A DNA stretch of 64,000 nt from Stemphylium vesicarium (Eukaryota > Ascomycota > Dothideomycetes > Pleosporales > Pleosporaceae): NCBI GenBank assembly GCA_004380135.1, contig QXCR01000040.1:62001-126000 (forward strand), in the 5' to 3' direction. Below are positions 11,423-22,192 of this stretch, one piece after another. The notes beneath the pieces are model-generated. The model saw nothing but the letters and a program-made list of their open reading frames with translations, had not been told where the DNA came from and searched no databases. Each line of letters begins with the position of its first letter. Position 1 is the stretch's first letter. The position numbers and the translations under genes are program-made.

Positions 11423-12516
11423 ATGCCTGCAGTACGGACGCAGAGGAAGAATGGTTCGCCGCAAGCTGTGGCCAAGGCGAGTGGTGGGCTTACTTCTTTC
11501 GGGTTTAAGCCTGTTACTAAAGCCGAGACTGTGGCTGCGGCGGGCCGCGTCTAACCTGCAGCTGTAGCGCGCTCGTCTTTACTACCACCACTATCACTCT
11601 TCTCTTCTTCAGCAGCCGCTCCAAACTCTTCAGCAACAGTTGATTCACCCCAGGTTTCGCATTCATCGTAATGCACTGATGCAAATCCACCGAGGCCTCG
11701 TCTTCCCAAGCCTGTAGTCAAGGGAGAAAAAATCAAGGGAGAAGAGGATGCCGACTTCGACGACGGTGACTATGACTGTGAAGGACAGTGCTACAAGAAA
11801 ATTGGAACATCGACCCGGACTATTACTTTTGGTTTCGAGGTAGTTCTGAAGGAGTAAGTTGCAAATACCACGAGTTTAACTCCAATATACTTGCCACTGC
11901 CCATACTAATGATATCCAGTCATCACTTGGAGGATATTGTCTCTCTGGGTCCACAAGTCTGCCAGGGGCTGACGGAAATCGAATTTTGCTACAACGAGGA
12001 CTATGATGCCCATGAAGGTACGTTTTGCAATTGCTACCGGCATGAATGAGATGTGCGACACTTCTAAACCTTAAAATAGTTTGTCAAGTCACCGACCACG
12101 GCATGCGGCTTCTCGTACGCCACTGCCCGAACCTCAAGAAGCTCCTCCTCAACGTGTGTCTGAGTAATCAAGGGCTGGTAGATGTCTTCATGTTCTGTCC
12201 ACGCCTTGTTCAGTTCCAACTGAACGGTAGAGATATCACCGGGGCCGGATTTGCGGAGCTTGCCGCGCACCCGGAGTGGGCCGCTCGTCTGGATGCGTTT
12301 CGCATGGGGGATGCAAGCAAGAACAACTCGTTCATGCAAGGTATGCGCCAGTTGGGACGATCGCGGAAACATCTTCAGATTGAGCTGGAGCATAAACACG
12401 GATTTGAGATAGACGGTTGGTGGGAATGGCGTATCGACCATCACACGTACATGGGGGGGGGAGAAAGGTTTCCCACGACCATAAGGTCCTCCAATATTAT
12501 TAATAGCCTTGCATAG
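11423..12516 (+). pseudogene. Tandem family member 1, broken by two in-frame stops
   Basis: A consistent three-exon model exists: 11423-11853, 11920-12017 and 12080-12516, total 966 bases in one frame. The frame starts MPAVRTQRKNGS and contains GTSTRTITFGFEVVL near the first intron. It ends in a leucine-rich-repeat-like part (HCPNLKKLLLN, FCPRLVQFQLNG). Two TAA codons interrupt the first exon at 11552 and 11669. At 11552 the neighbouring copy has CAA, so the change is C to T in a CpA context, as RIP produces. The gene pairs with the copy at 13263. LRR-like surface recognition is a guess; I do not know the family. Confidence 0.6.
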
Positions 12517-13262
12517 TGTTTAATCGGGAAATTACTTCAGACGTAGATTTCTCATAAAGCCTGAGAAAGGGCCCAGGCAGCGAAGATTGATAACTATGCA
12601 TACAAATTGCTTTGACAAACGTATGCACTCTTTCCATTAATTGACACGCTCGTGTCCACTCCATTTATTTCCCTTCCTAAGTTCAACGACTTCAAATCAA
12701 GATGTGCCCGAGACATCCACGCCTTGATGCCCCAACCACCGTTTCTAAACACAACAACCATTGACCATCTTCATATCCTTTCTTGGAATCCTGGTTCATA
12801 CCCCGTCAACCATGTCTTATACCTCTACCGGTCGCCGTTTCAACGAGCAACCACCCAACAAATACAGCCGCATATTGTGAAATCACGTGCTTGGGAACAG
12901 CTTACACAGTGAAAGCGTTGCCCTACGTCAGGATCCGCACGCACGCCATATTATGTCGTATACCTCTTTAACCGATATGCGCAACGCTTCCAACGATCGG
13001 TTTTATCCATAGTCATCCTGTAACCATATCGCGCCGTGATAATGCCGACATTTGACCCTGTTTCCCACCCCCGCACTCCCATGTCCACCACGTCGAAGAC
13101 GCGTCTACCTGTAAGACAGAATAGCAGGGGTGCGGAAAGATATAAAGACCCTCGAATTCTCTATATCCGCCCTCTTTCTGATTTGGACTTTTAGTTGTCT
13201 TTTTCTTTTTCTTTGTCATCTTCGTAGTGGTGTTTTGACGCACCGCTAGCTATAGTAGCAGG
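12517..13262. other. Spacer between the tandem copies
   Basis: No coding signal. 13190-13240 is a T/C-rich tract resembling the one upstream of copy 1, which suggests the promoter was duplicated with the gene. Confidence 0.4.
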
Positions 13263-14339
13263 ATGCCAGCAGTACGAACGCAAAAGAGGAACGCGTCTTT
13301 TGGATTCAGACCCGTATCTAAAGCTGAGGCGGTGGCTGCTGCAGCCCGTGTCCAACCTGCAGGCGCAGTCGTCGTCAACCCCACGTAGTTCGGCGGCGGC
13401 AGTTCCACCTCAAGGCTCGCCTCCATTGGGTACCTCCGGTAACAATGCATCCGACGCGCTTGCGGCTCAAACAGTCGCTAGGCCTGCGCTTCGTGTTCGG
13501 AAACCTCTTGTCCGGGGTGAGAAGGAGGCTCTCTTCCAGGATTCTAGGTATGATTGGGATGGTCTGTATCATTTGGTCATCGGGACTTCGACGCGCAAAA
13601 TCGAGTTTGGTAGCAGTGTTTTGTTAGAAGAGTAAGTCAAGAGGACTACTACGATGCTCATCCTCTACTCCGTATGCTTCTTCTGGATAACTGACTACTG
13701 ACTATTGCCCAGCAATCACGTTAAAGATATCGTTTTTCTCAGGTCGAGCGTCTGTGGCGTATTGAGGCAGATTGTATTCCACCACGACGATGTTGATTAC
13801 GAGGCTCACAACGGTAGGTTTCAGCCATTCTAATACTCCCCAAGTCAGTCTACCGGGAATGGAGGCGTTTTCTAACCACGACATTATAGATTGCAACCTC
13901 ACGGACGAATGCGTGAAGCTCATCACAAGACACTGCCCAAACCTCAAAGCTTTTACTGCCAGAGTGCAGGCTGAGCGATGAGGCTTTCGAGTTCCTTCTC
14001 AAAAGATGCCGTCAAATTACTCATCTACACGTCTCGGGCAAACAATTGACGGCGGCCGCGCTTATGAGGCTCGTGGAGAATCCTGAGTGGGCTCCTGAGC
14101 TGGAGAAGTTGCGTGTCAAGGCTTCCATTACGGGCAGTGAATTCATGCATGGCGTGTGCGGGTTGGGGCGGGCGCGGAAGGAGCTTCTAATTGAAGTGGA
14201 AGAAAGGAAGAGTGAGAACAGTAGAGTTGGCGGATATGGTAAATATTTGACGTTGAGTGTCTCCCATCAAACTTACAAGGGCGGGAAGAAGATATCTCGA
14301 AGCTTTGGGCGCCTCCAATATGGTAGACGTAGGTACTAG
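13263..14339 (+). pseudogene. Tandem family member 2, broken by two frameshifts
   Basis: Same layout as the copy at 11423: start MPAVRTQKRNAS, then GTSTRKIEFGSSVLLE before intron 1 (13632-13712), intron 2 at 13813-13889, then the LRR-like end HCPNLK. The starting frame hits TAG near 13386. The conserved reading continues in the next frame from about 13370 (SSAAAVPPQGSP to KIEFGSS). A second one-base shift near 13958 moves the frame from HCPNLKAFT into ECRLSDEAFEFLLKRC. No intron of normal length explains either shift. The inactivating lesions differ from those in copy 1, so each copy was lost separately, unless sequencing errors contribute. Confidence 0.55.
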
Positions 14340-14750
14340 ATAGCTGTTTGGATATGTTTCTGTGCTTATTTCACGGCGGTGCAGTATCTCCAGGAAGCTG
14401 GCCAGATGCTCAAGACTACAAGCATTGTACTTTAGGCTACGACTGTCTCGTGATCGCTCAAGACCTATCATGATACAACGTGTGGATTTGATTTTCCAAA
14501 AGGGGGCACAGCCTCAATGGGCTATGTCGTTGACGTAGTAGCTTCTCTTCACTGCCGTGCACTACAGCACGCTCTTTCATTCGATGTAGGATCCTGCAGC
14601 TACTTTGCGATGCAGATGCATATCTGTTCGGCAATATGTATACTACTGCGGTTAGATGCCTGACGCTGACGAGAGGAAAGGGAATGACATGAAGTGTGTT
14701 TCAAGCGGCGTAGTTGATGGATTTGTAACACCACACGTCGTAGACGGTTC
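14340..14750. other. Intergenic up to the transposon boundary
   Basis: No gene seen. It ends at the TA dinucleotide (14751-14752) that starts the inverted-repeat element. Confidence 0.4.
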
Positions 14751-14752
14751 TA

Positions 14753-14777
14753 ATGTCGATCCAAGCGTGCCGGGACG
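14753..14777 (+). repeat. Left outer terminal inverted repeat
   Basis: Begins ATGTCGATCCAAGCG directly after TA at 14751-14752. The reverse complement recurs at 22166-22190 with one mismatch. Confidence 0.75.
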
Positions 14778-15061
14778 CCCGGTGTAACGGGACGCTTTCT
14801 CTTTCGGACTCTCGGGTTATTACTAGTGTTCTCAAATACAAACAAGTGCAATGTGCATCTATATTATAGCTCTTATTCTCCTAGTACATGACTCTCCGAC
14901 GTCGAAAAGCGCGCTGTTAACTATGCTGTCGCTCGTTCTATTAACGCTAACGTAGGTCACAAGCGAGCGGTCACCTTTTGCCAAGACCCCACCAAAACCA
15001 CAACTATACACGAAAGTGCAAGACCGTACAGAACAGTAATTAGAAATCGCAATAGAATATT

Positions 15062-16716
15062 CTACTCAGAACCTACCACTGCATCCTGCTTGCATGTGCG
15101 CAAGTTATGTCCTGCCTCGCTGCAGCGTCCACAGCGTCTTTGAGACGGCTCGCTCACCTCAACGCGTGCCCTATTCTTTGCCTTCTTCCCATCGCTACGC
15201 GCCCCAAACTCCTTTAAAGTTGTTAAGCTTGCGCCTTCTCCAAATGTAAGCAACCCTTCTCTCTGAATCCACTTCCTCTTAAGCGATTTACGTCGCGTGG
15301 CGGCTTCGTTGGCAGCTTGAAGCTCAGCAACTTGATTGCCCATCAACACCATCTGATGCGCCATCATCTCCGCGCCTTTGGCGAACTTTTCAAGGGCATC
15401 AACCATCGAAGTTGGCGAGCTGTCTACGTGCCTCTGCATCCTCTCGCGAATCAGCTTCGATTGCGACCCAAATTCCAGGGTATTGCTCGGGGTTTGCGAC
15501 TGCCATGGACCGTCCTCAACAGTAGGTAGCGGTGGAGTACGCAGGCGGACATCCAGCTTCGATATTACAGCTTCTGGGTTAAACGGAATTAAGCCAGCGC
15601 CTCGAAAGCCTCCTAAAATATTGCTCTTCGTAATAGCTGCGTTGAAAGCGGCTTTAAAGCAGGGCAAGAACTCTATTTTCGTGATGTGCGTGATGCGACT
15701 GTGCATCAGATTCTCGACTTGGCGCCCGTACGCCTTCTTTAATGGCGCAAAACACCCCACGTCAAGCGGCTGCAGCAGGTGCGACGAGTGTGGAGGCATG
15801 CAGAGTGTTATAATTTTCTTTTCTTTGCACAGACTCATAAATTCCGCTGAGTTGTGGCTCTCGTGACCGTCGAGAATTAGCAACCGGTAGGTGCCAACAA
15901 CCTTGCTCTTTGTATGCATATTAAAATGTTCTAGCCACTCAATCCCAGCTTGATTGTTCGTCCAGCCGTTCTCAGTGAGTCGGATAACCCAGTTAGGAGG
16001 TATACCATCTTCTTTATACCACGCAGAGAGGTGGTGTTTACCCGGGAAGATAATGAAGGGTGGGAGCGCCCACCCCATCGCATTGACGCCCTGAATGACA
16101 GTAGCCCACTCGCGATTGCCTGGCTGCACCTGTTTTGGCCGCCCTCGACGCTCAGTGCCTATAACAACTGGTCCTGTTGATATAACGCCCATCATAAAAC
16201 CAGTCTCGTCAAAGTTGTATGTGTCCTCATCAGTAATACCGTACTTGGCTTTTGTATTCTCTACTAGCCGAAACCAGTCCTGTATAACATCTGAATCTTC
16301 GCACAAGGCTCTCTTATAGTCGTACTTTCGAAAGTTCTTAACTTGCAGCTCCGGAGTGCGCTTTACAAAGTTGGCAGCCCAGTCAACGCCTACTGGTCCT
16401 CGACCCCGCTCAGCGAGCAGTAGATCTGCCATGTCCTTTATAGCAGCTAGCCGAAGAGTCTCCTCCTTCTCGTCCTTGACGAGCACATACTGTATAACAG
16501 CTGCCTCTTCTCCCTTTGTAAGACTCATCGAGTTGGGCCTACAGTCGCGTCGTGGATGGATTCCGGCGCGTCGTCGCGTGAGCGTTGTTCGGAAAACCTT
16601 ATAGAGTTCAGCAGCGCGTTTTACAGTTAAATTATGGTCCCTCTGGATAGCTCGTAAAGCGTTTTGTATTCGGCTTCAGTATAGGAAGATTTTGGGTTCG
16701 TGGGTTGAGCCGTAAT
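15062..16716 (-). pseudogene. Pogo/Fot1-like DDE transposase, N-terminus decayed
   Basis: An open frame of 488 codons (16528-15062) contains a complete DDE-superfamily core: D107 in YNFDETG, D220 in LLILDGHESH and D256 in LLQPLDVGCF. This is the DD35D spacing of the pogo group. A CCHC knuckle (CGRCSEAGHNLRTCK) is near the end. The helix-turn-helix that should precede it is readable upstream (IQNALRAIQRD to RAAELYKVFRTTL) in the same frame without an ATG. A TGA interrupts upstream of it, and the expected N-terminal YTEAE is in another frame, consistent with a one-base deletion near 16680. The position expected for the start codon reads ATT (16716-16714). The core could still be translated from 16528, but DNA binding would be lost. 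Confidence 0.75.
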
Positions 16717-16733
16717 TGTTTACAATCTGATAC

Positions 16734-16890
16734 GGCAAATTCGTGAAAACGCATCGCACAGGACGTGCGCGATTAGTGGTACTTGGTATGCAGTAGCGTG
16801 CTCAGACTTATATGTGCCGCCCCCGCGCGCTGTGGCTGAGAACTGCAGCTTTGAGCACTCCGCCCCAGGAAGCTCTTATTTGTGCAGTCG
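16734..16890 (+). repeat. Inner inverted arm, left copy
   Basis: Contains two perfect blocks whose reverse complements lie on the far side of the NLR gene: 16734-16752 (19 bases, matching 21839-21857) and 16821-16838 (18 bases, matching 19956-19973). Between and beyond them the match is imperfect but alignable (for example AGCTCTTATTT near 16871). Confidence 0.65.
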
Positions 16891-17472
16891 TGCACATGCG
16901 TGTTGCAGACAACCGCACTTCCTGATTACTCGTTCCATACCTCTCTTTGCAAAGCGGCTTGCAAATTACAGAAACTACTATTAGAAGGCGATTAGCTTAG
17001 GCTCGTACTGCTTTCGCTACAAAAGAGTAATCGACTTTTGGTCGAATATCTGCGTAGTAGTGCGCAAAGTGTGCGCAACAAAACAGTATCCTTACGTCTA
17101 ATTACACGGCCTACATCGCTGCGCAGCCTTCCTCATCAACATGAGTCTCGCGAGACGCTGCGATGGCAGTCTAGATGGGACTGCTCTAATAGCGGCTGTC
17201 ACCCTGCCCACGTGGGCAGTCATCTAATGTGAGTTCAGAGAGCGAACGCTGTCCAGCGCAAGACGTGAGGCGGGGCGGCACAGGATGCTCGATGTGCCCA
17301 GCATCCGCTCAGCCTGGCCGCATGCACTGCCTCGACAGGCAGCCTTCACAGCAGCCCAGCGCAAGCTTCCTCTGCCTGCTTCGCTCTATCGCGACGATGC
17401 ATTTCTACTCTTGACGCCTCTAAAGTCATTCGCGCCTCGCTATTCCTAGACTAAGCTAAGATTGCAAACGCC
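16891..17472. other. Upstream region of the NLR gene
   Basis: About 580 bases with no frame of note; presumably the promoter of the HET/NB-ARC/TPR gene, inside the transposon arms. Confidence 0.4.
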
Positions 17473-19842
17473 ATGCGGCTTCTCCACTACGACGCGCTGG
17501 GAAGGCTTATCTTGATAGACTTCCGCGGCAAGACGATTCCACCCTACGCCATTCTGTCGCACAGATGGAGCAACTCCGAGATCCTCATCGAAGACATATC
17601 GAACGGGGCTTATAAGGAGAAGGAGGAAGGCTATTGAAAGCTCCGGTTTTGCGCTGAACGGGCGGCGCAGGACGAGCTGCAGTACTTCTGGATCGACACA
17701 TGCTGCATCGATAGATGGAACCTGCGCGAACGCTCGAAAGCGATCAACTCGATGTTTCAGTGGTATAAGAATGCGATACGATGCTACGTCTTCTTGTCAG
17801 ACGTGTCAGTGTCGACTGCAATAGAGCCGGTCCAACGCAGCGACTGGGAGGCGTCGTTGCGTGCAAGCGCATGGTTCACTCGGGGATGGACGCTCCAAGA
17901 GCTAATCGCGCCAGTTTTAGTTGAGTTTTTCTCGTGCGAAGAACACCGCATAGGCGACAAAGCATCGCTCGACCAACTCATACACGACATCACCGGCATC
18001 CCGCTTACGGCACTGCGCAACTGTCCTTTAGACGACTTCAGTACATTTAAGCGAAGGCGATGGGCTAAAGGTCGGAGAACAACGGAAGAGGAAGACATTA
18101 TATACTGCCTGCTTGGAATTCTTGGCGTCTCCATGCCTACCGCGTATAGTGAAGGACAGGAAAGTGCACAAACCAGACTGCAGGACGAACTAGATGGAGC
18201 TAGTAACGCACCGTCGATTATCCCGTTTTCGCAAAACACCCGCTTTGTAGGTCGAGAGTCACAGCTCGCCGAGCTAGAAGCAACGCTCTTCAGCAACGAA
18301 CAGACTACCACCACACTAGCGATCGTTGGACCTGGCGGAGCAGGCAAGTCTCAGCTCGCGCTCGAGGTTGCACACAGAACGAGGCAGAACAACAAAAGCT
18401 GCTCGGTCTTTTGGATAGACGCAAGCGACAAAGATAGTCTCTACCAGTCGTATGCAAGTGTTGCGCAGAAGCTTAATGTTCCAGGCTGGGACGACGATCA
18501 GGCCGACATGAAGCAGCTTGCAAAACGGTGTGTACTAGAGATTAGTACGCAGCAGTGTTTACTAATCTTCGACAACGCAGAGCACACCACTCTGCGATCT
18601 GGCGGCTCGTCCACGACAGAGGCCGCAGACCTGGCCAACTATTTACCGCAGTCTAAAGTATGTTCTGCCATCTTCACAACAATAAACACCAACACAGCTC
18701 AGGCACTTGCTTCACAGAACATCATAACGCTGCAAGAGCTAACGCTAGATGCGGCGCTAAGGATGCTACAAGTCCGCTTAGCGAGGCCACTCACAAACCC
18801 TGAGCACCAGGAAGCCGAGCACTTGTTGAAAGAGCTATCATATCTCCCTCTAGCAGTTATACAAGCAGCAGCCTGTATAGAGGCTAGCGGTATAACGGTG
18901 CAAGAGTACCGATCACGACTGGACAAGCATAAAGAACTTGTTACCGGGCATAGTGGTGGCTTATCTAAGGATAGACTACAAGATTCTGGCATAGAAGACC
19001 CTGTAGCTGCTGCACTGTTCCTCTCTATAGACCATATCAGGCATGATAATGCGCCTGCCATAGACTGTCTGTTTCTTGTTGCATGCGTAGACCGAAAAGA
19101 CATCTCACTCGATCTTCTAGAGACAACCTCGACGCAAGTAAGAGAAGATGCTGTTAAGGTGCTTGAGAAGTATATGCTCGTCACTAGGCGACCTGCTGAG
19201 TCTGCGCTCGATGTTCATCGACTCGTCCATCAAGCTCTACGGAAGCGGCTGCAGGTGGAGGGACAGCTTGTACAGTGGACCCAAAGCACGATCATACAGC
19301 TACTCCGAGTGTTCCCGGACGACGATCATAGTAACAGAAGCAAGTGGAGACGACTGCTTCCGCATGCCTAGCATGCTCTGTCGCATAGTCTAGTGGACGA
19401 TAACAACACAGAAAGAACGCGCCTTGCATCAAGATGTGCCACGACTCTACTTAGTGACGGACGGTACGAGGAGGCGGAAGAGCTGTTTGTGCAAGTGATG
19501 GAGACTCGCAAGACAAAGCTAGGAGCGGACCATCCTGACACGCTGACCAGCATGGCCAACCTAGCGTCGACATACTGGAACCAAGGCCGATGGGACGACG
19601 CCGAGAAGCTAGATGTGCAAGTGATGGAGACTCGCAAGACGAAGCTAGGAGCGGACCATCCTGACACGCTGACCAGTATGCACAATCTCGCCTTCACGCT
19701 GCAGTCACAAGCTCGTCACGAAGAGGCTCTTGCACTAATGGAACGATGCTTTCAGCTGCGTAAGCAGGTTCTTGGCGAGGAACACCCTAATGCACAGTCT
19801 TCGCTCAACATGCTAAGTAGCTGGCGGGCGGAGCGTGAATGA
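17473..19842 (+). pseudogene. HET/NB-ARC/TPR STAND protein (fungal NLR) with two in-frame stops
   Basis: One frame of 790 codons, no introns. Residues 1-~150 are a HET domain: MRLLHYDALG, PPYAILSHRW, FWIDTCCID, then WTLQELIAP. This domain triggers cell death in heterokaryon incompatibility. An NB-ARC ATPase follows with P-loop GPGGAGKSQLAL at ~286 and Walker B CLLIFDNAE at ~366. The C-terminus has kinesin-light-chain-type TPRs of 42 residues. Two stops break it: TGA at 17635 (codon 55, inside HET, between EEGY and KLRFC) and TAG at 19369 (after LLPHA, where relatives have Q). The second is C to T in a CpA context. The remaining frame 17752-19371 still encodes most of HET plus NB-ARC. It sits between inverted transposon arms. 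Confidence 0.8.
19489..19680 (+). repeat. Near-identical TPR-coding repeats, 126-base period
   Basis: The 66-base segments starting at 19489 and 19615 (VQVMETRKTKLGADHPDTL in protein) differ at two silent positions only, one 42-residue TPR unit apart. Such near-identity is typical of NLR repeat domains that expand, contract or convert often. Confidence 0.8.
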
Positions 19843-19869
19843 ATTCATAGTAAGACAACTTCATTATAT

Positions 19870-21857
19870 TACCCTTATGTAATTAGATTGTGAAGCTGGA
19901 TGCTGCAGTCGCTATCCGGAAATAAGAGCTGTTTGAGGGAATGAGCTTAGCTTCCCAGCCACAGCGCGCGGGGCAGACGCGTAGATATCTCAGTACGCTT
20001 CTGCAAGTTGCCGCATACTAAGCTAGCCCACCCGGTTTCGAGTCACCCGGGGTTTCAACTCACCCTATCGCCGCTCAGCACCCTCTCCAATACACGGCTT
20101 TTCTCGCCACCCACGCTGCGCAAATGGACACCCGTGAAGAATCTATTCAAGCAGCTATCCGCGATCTCAATGCTGGTGTTTTCCAGAGTCAGAGAGCTGC
20201 TGCAAAGGCCTACAACCTCCCTTAAGCTACGTTCTCGGCCCGTGTACGAGGCGCGCGGAACAGCCAAAACAGCCACGTATACCAACAAAGATTGACTCCA
20301 GAGCAGGAGGACTTCCTCGTACAATGGATACTCGAAGAAGACGCACGAGCTTTTCCTCCCTCCTACGCACGCGCACGAGAAATGGCGAATCGAATCCTCT
20401 AGATAAATAGAGACTATAGACCTTTAGGCAAGCATTAGATAGCTACCTTCCTTAAGCGTAATCTACGCGTCGCATCTATTATAGGTTGAAAGATTAAGGC
20501 TGCTCGAGCTAAGGGAGCAACGCTAGTATAGATACGCGCGTTTCTTGAGCTCTTTAATAGGACTCGTACGAGGCTAGGCATAAGAGCTAAGAATATATAG
20601 AATATAGATAAGACTAGGAAGGCCTTAGGTATATATACTAACACTAGAGTGCTCGCATCTAGTTAGAAGAAGAAGGCTTACTATTAGTCTCTAGAGAACC
20701 GCGAGTAGGCATTAATAATTAAGTATATATTAGCTATAGGTAAGAAACTACGCTATTTAGTTATATTTAAAGGGAAGAGTCTATAGAGCACTTAGTTTCC
20801 TATAATAATTCCTAAATAGCTTTATATAACCTTAGAGAATGGCTAGACATTAAATATAATAGGAGCTAAGTGGTTATAGCGGGTATTCCTGCCCGAGATA
20901 GCTCTATTAGACGATTATTGGAGGATGCTGATTCTAGATGGCCACGGTAGCTATATTAGCCTGGATTTCCTATGGGCTTGCAAATAGAACAAAGTCTATC
21001 TTTTGTTTCTACCTGCTCATTCTTCTCATGTCCTATAGCCTCTAGACCTCTCAGTGTTCTCCGTCGTGAAGAGGTTCTACTGGCAGCAAATCTAGGCCCT
21101 CTCGTACTTTAATGACGTAGCGCCTATTAAAAAAGAGCGGTTTAGTATAGCTTATTATTACGTAAGAGAGCGCGCAATTACTAAGAGAGTTATATAAGTA
21201 GGATAGGCTACTACTAGTATCTATCTATTTAATATTAACTAGGTAGTTAACTTATCTTAGATATCTTAAAGGCCTATTACGCTATCTTATTAGAATTAAC
21301 TTTAACTTACTAAGATTTATCTCTCTACCTCTCATAGACCTTATAAGGTTTTTATAGCGTAGTAATAGCTTTATAAGGACGAGAATCTTAGGCGTAAGAC
21401 TTATTAGTTTCTTAAAAAAGCTAGTAAGGCACTTAGAGTAGTAAATATATAAGCAATATAGCTTAAAATAGAGAATAAAAGACTTAATAGTTAACTTAAG
21501 GCTCTTAAGCCTTAGCAGCCACGAAAGAAAGTTCGTGTAAATCCAAATGAGCGCTTTGCAGAGATAGATACAATTATGGTTGCTGTACAAGCCTCACAGC
21601 TTCTTGAGGCACAACGAGATAGCAACGCTGAGGAACGGGCTGCAGAGAGAGTAGCAGCCGAAACAGCAGCTCAAACGCTTCAGTCCATGTGTACAGAGTG
21701 GCAAATATAACGGTGTTGAGAGAATAAACTTGATTTTCTGTGTGGATGGGTGGTTCGAGTCAGTGAGTTGAAACCCCGGGTGACTCGAAACCGGGTGGGC
21801 TAGCTTAATAGCTGCTAAAGACGTACGGCCTCTTGGAAGCGTTTTCACGAATTTGCC
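19870..21857 (-). repeat. Inner inverted arm, right copy (interrupted by nested element)
   Basis: Inverted counterpart of 16734-16890. Perfect blocks are at 19956-19973 and 21839-21857. The copy is split at 20019-21807 by the nested TA-flanked element, which shows the arm existed before that insertion. Between ~21860 and ~22030 the transposase region of the left arm is replaced by AT-rich sequence. Confidence 0.6.
20021..21805 (+). mobile_element. Nested 1785-base pogo-like element, RIP-mutated in the middle
   Basis: Perfect 42-base inverted repeats (20021-20062 and 21764-21805) flanked by TA on both sides. Left of centre a transposase start is readable at 20124 (MDTREESIQAAIRDLNAG, then SQRAAAKAYNLP), a pogo/Fot1 N-terminus that meets a stop at once. 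Near the right end the C-terminus is readable (SQLLEAQRDSNAEERAAERV). Between about 20395 and 21530 the sequence is very TA-rich with dozens of TAG/TAA triplets, as expected from heavy C-to-T change at CpA on both strands. The ends show little of this. It is dead as an autonomous element, but its ends could still be mobilised. Confidence 0.85.
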
Positions 21858-22165
21858 ACCTGCGCGGAGAAACTGCCAGGATGTATCCTTATTACTCTAA
21901 ATCGACCTTTTAAGACTACGATCTTAATCTATACTATCTTAGCTTCCTTCCTAGTCTACTAAGCTCTCCTTAAATATATGCTCTTATAAATAAATAGGGG
22001 AGTGTTAGAGGAGAGTTGGTAAAGGCAGAGTTAGGACAGGCGACAGCATAGCTAATAACGCTCCTCTTGGCGTTGGAGACTAACGTGCTAAGAGAACGAG
22101 GGCTGCAAAATAGATGCGCATTGCAATTTTCTGTATCTGAGAATTTTAAGTGCAACCCGAGGGCC

Positions 22166-22190
22166 CGTCCCGGCACGCGTGGATCGACAT
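22166..22190 (-). repeat. Right outer terminal inverted repeat
   Basis: Ends ACGCGTGGATCGACAT directly before TA at 22191-22192; 24 of 25 bases match the reverse complement of 14753-14777. Confidence 0.75.
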
Positions 22191-22192
22191 TA

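Larger units (their letters stand above)
14751..22192. mobile_element. Composite-like pogo/Fot1-family transposon carrying an NLR gene
   Basis: The outer ends are 25-base inverted repeats (14753-14777 and 22166-22190, 24 of 25 positions match), each bordered by TA, the target duplication of the Tc1/mariner-pogo superfamily. Homology continues inward from both ends for ~200 bases (about 14810-14935 against 22160-22040 inverted; both reach CTATGCTGTCG). Inside, the sequence upstream of the transposase (16734 to ~16890) has an inverted counterpart at 21857 down to ~19900, interrupted by a nested element. The left arm keeps a transposase; the right arm has lost it. Between the arms sits the HET/NB-ARC/TPR gene. 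It could be one large element with cargo, or two inverted copies of one family that happen to flank the gene. Confidence 0.65.

Noticed and set aside
13300..13380. A 31-base GT..AG intron that would repair the first frameshift of tandem copy 2
   Set aside because: Far shorter than every other intron here, and it would delete residues conserved in copy 1 (KAE..VAAA).
20395..21530. Several short frames in the TA-rich centre of the nested element
   Set aside because: They arise from RIP-type decay; codon content and direction are inconsistent with the transposase readable at the ends.
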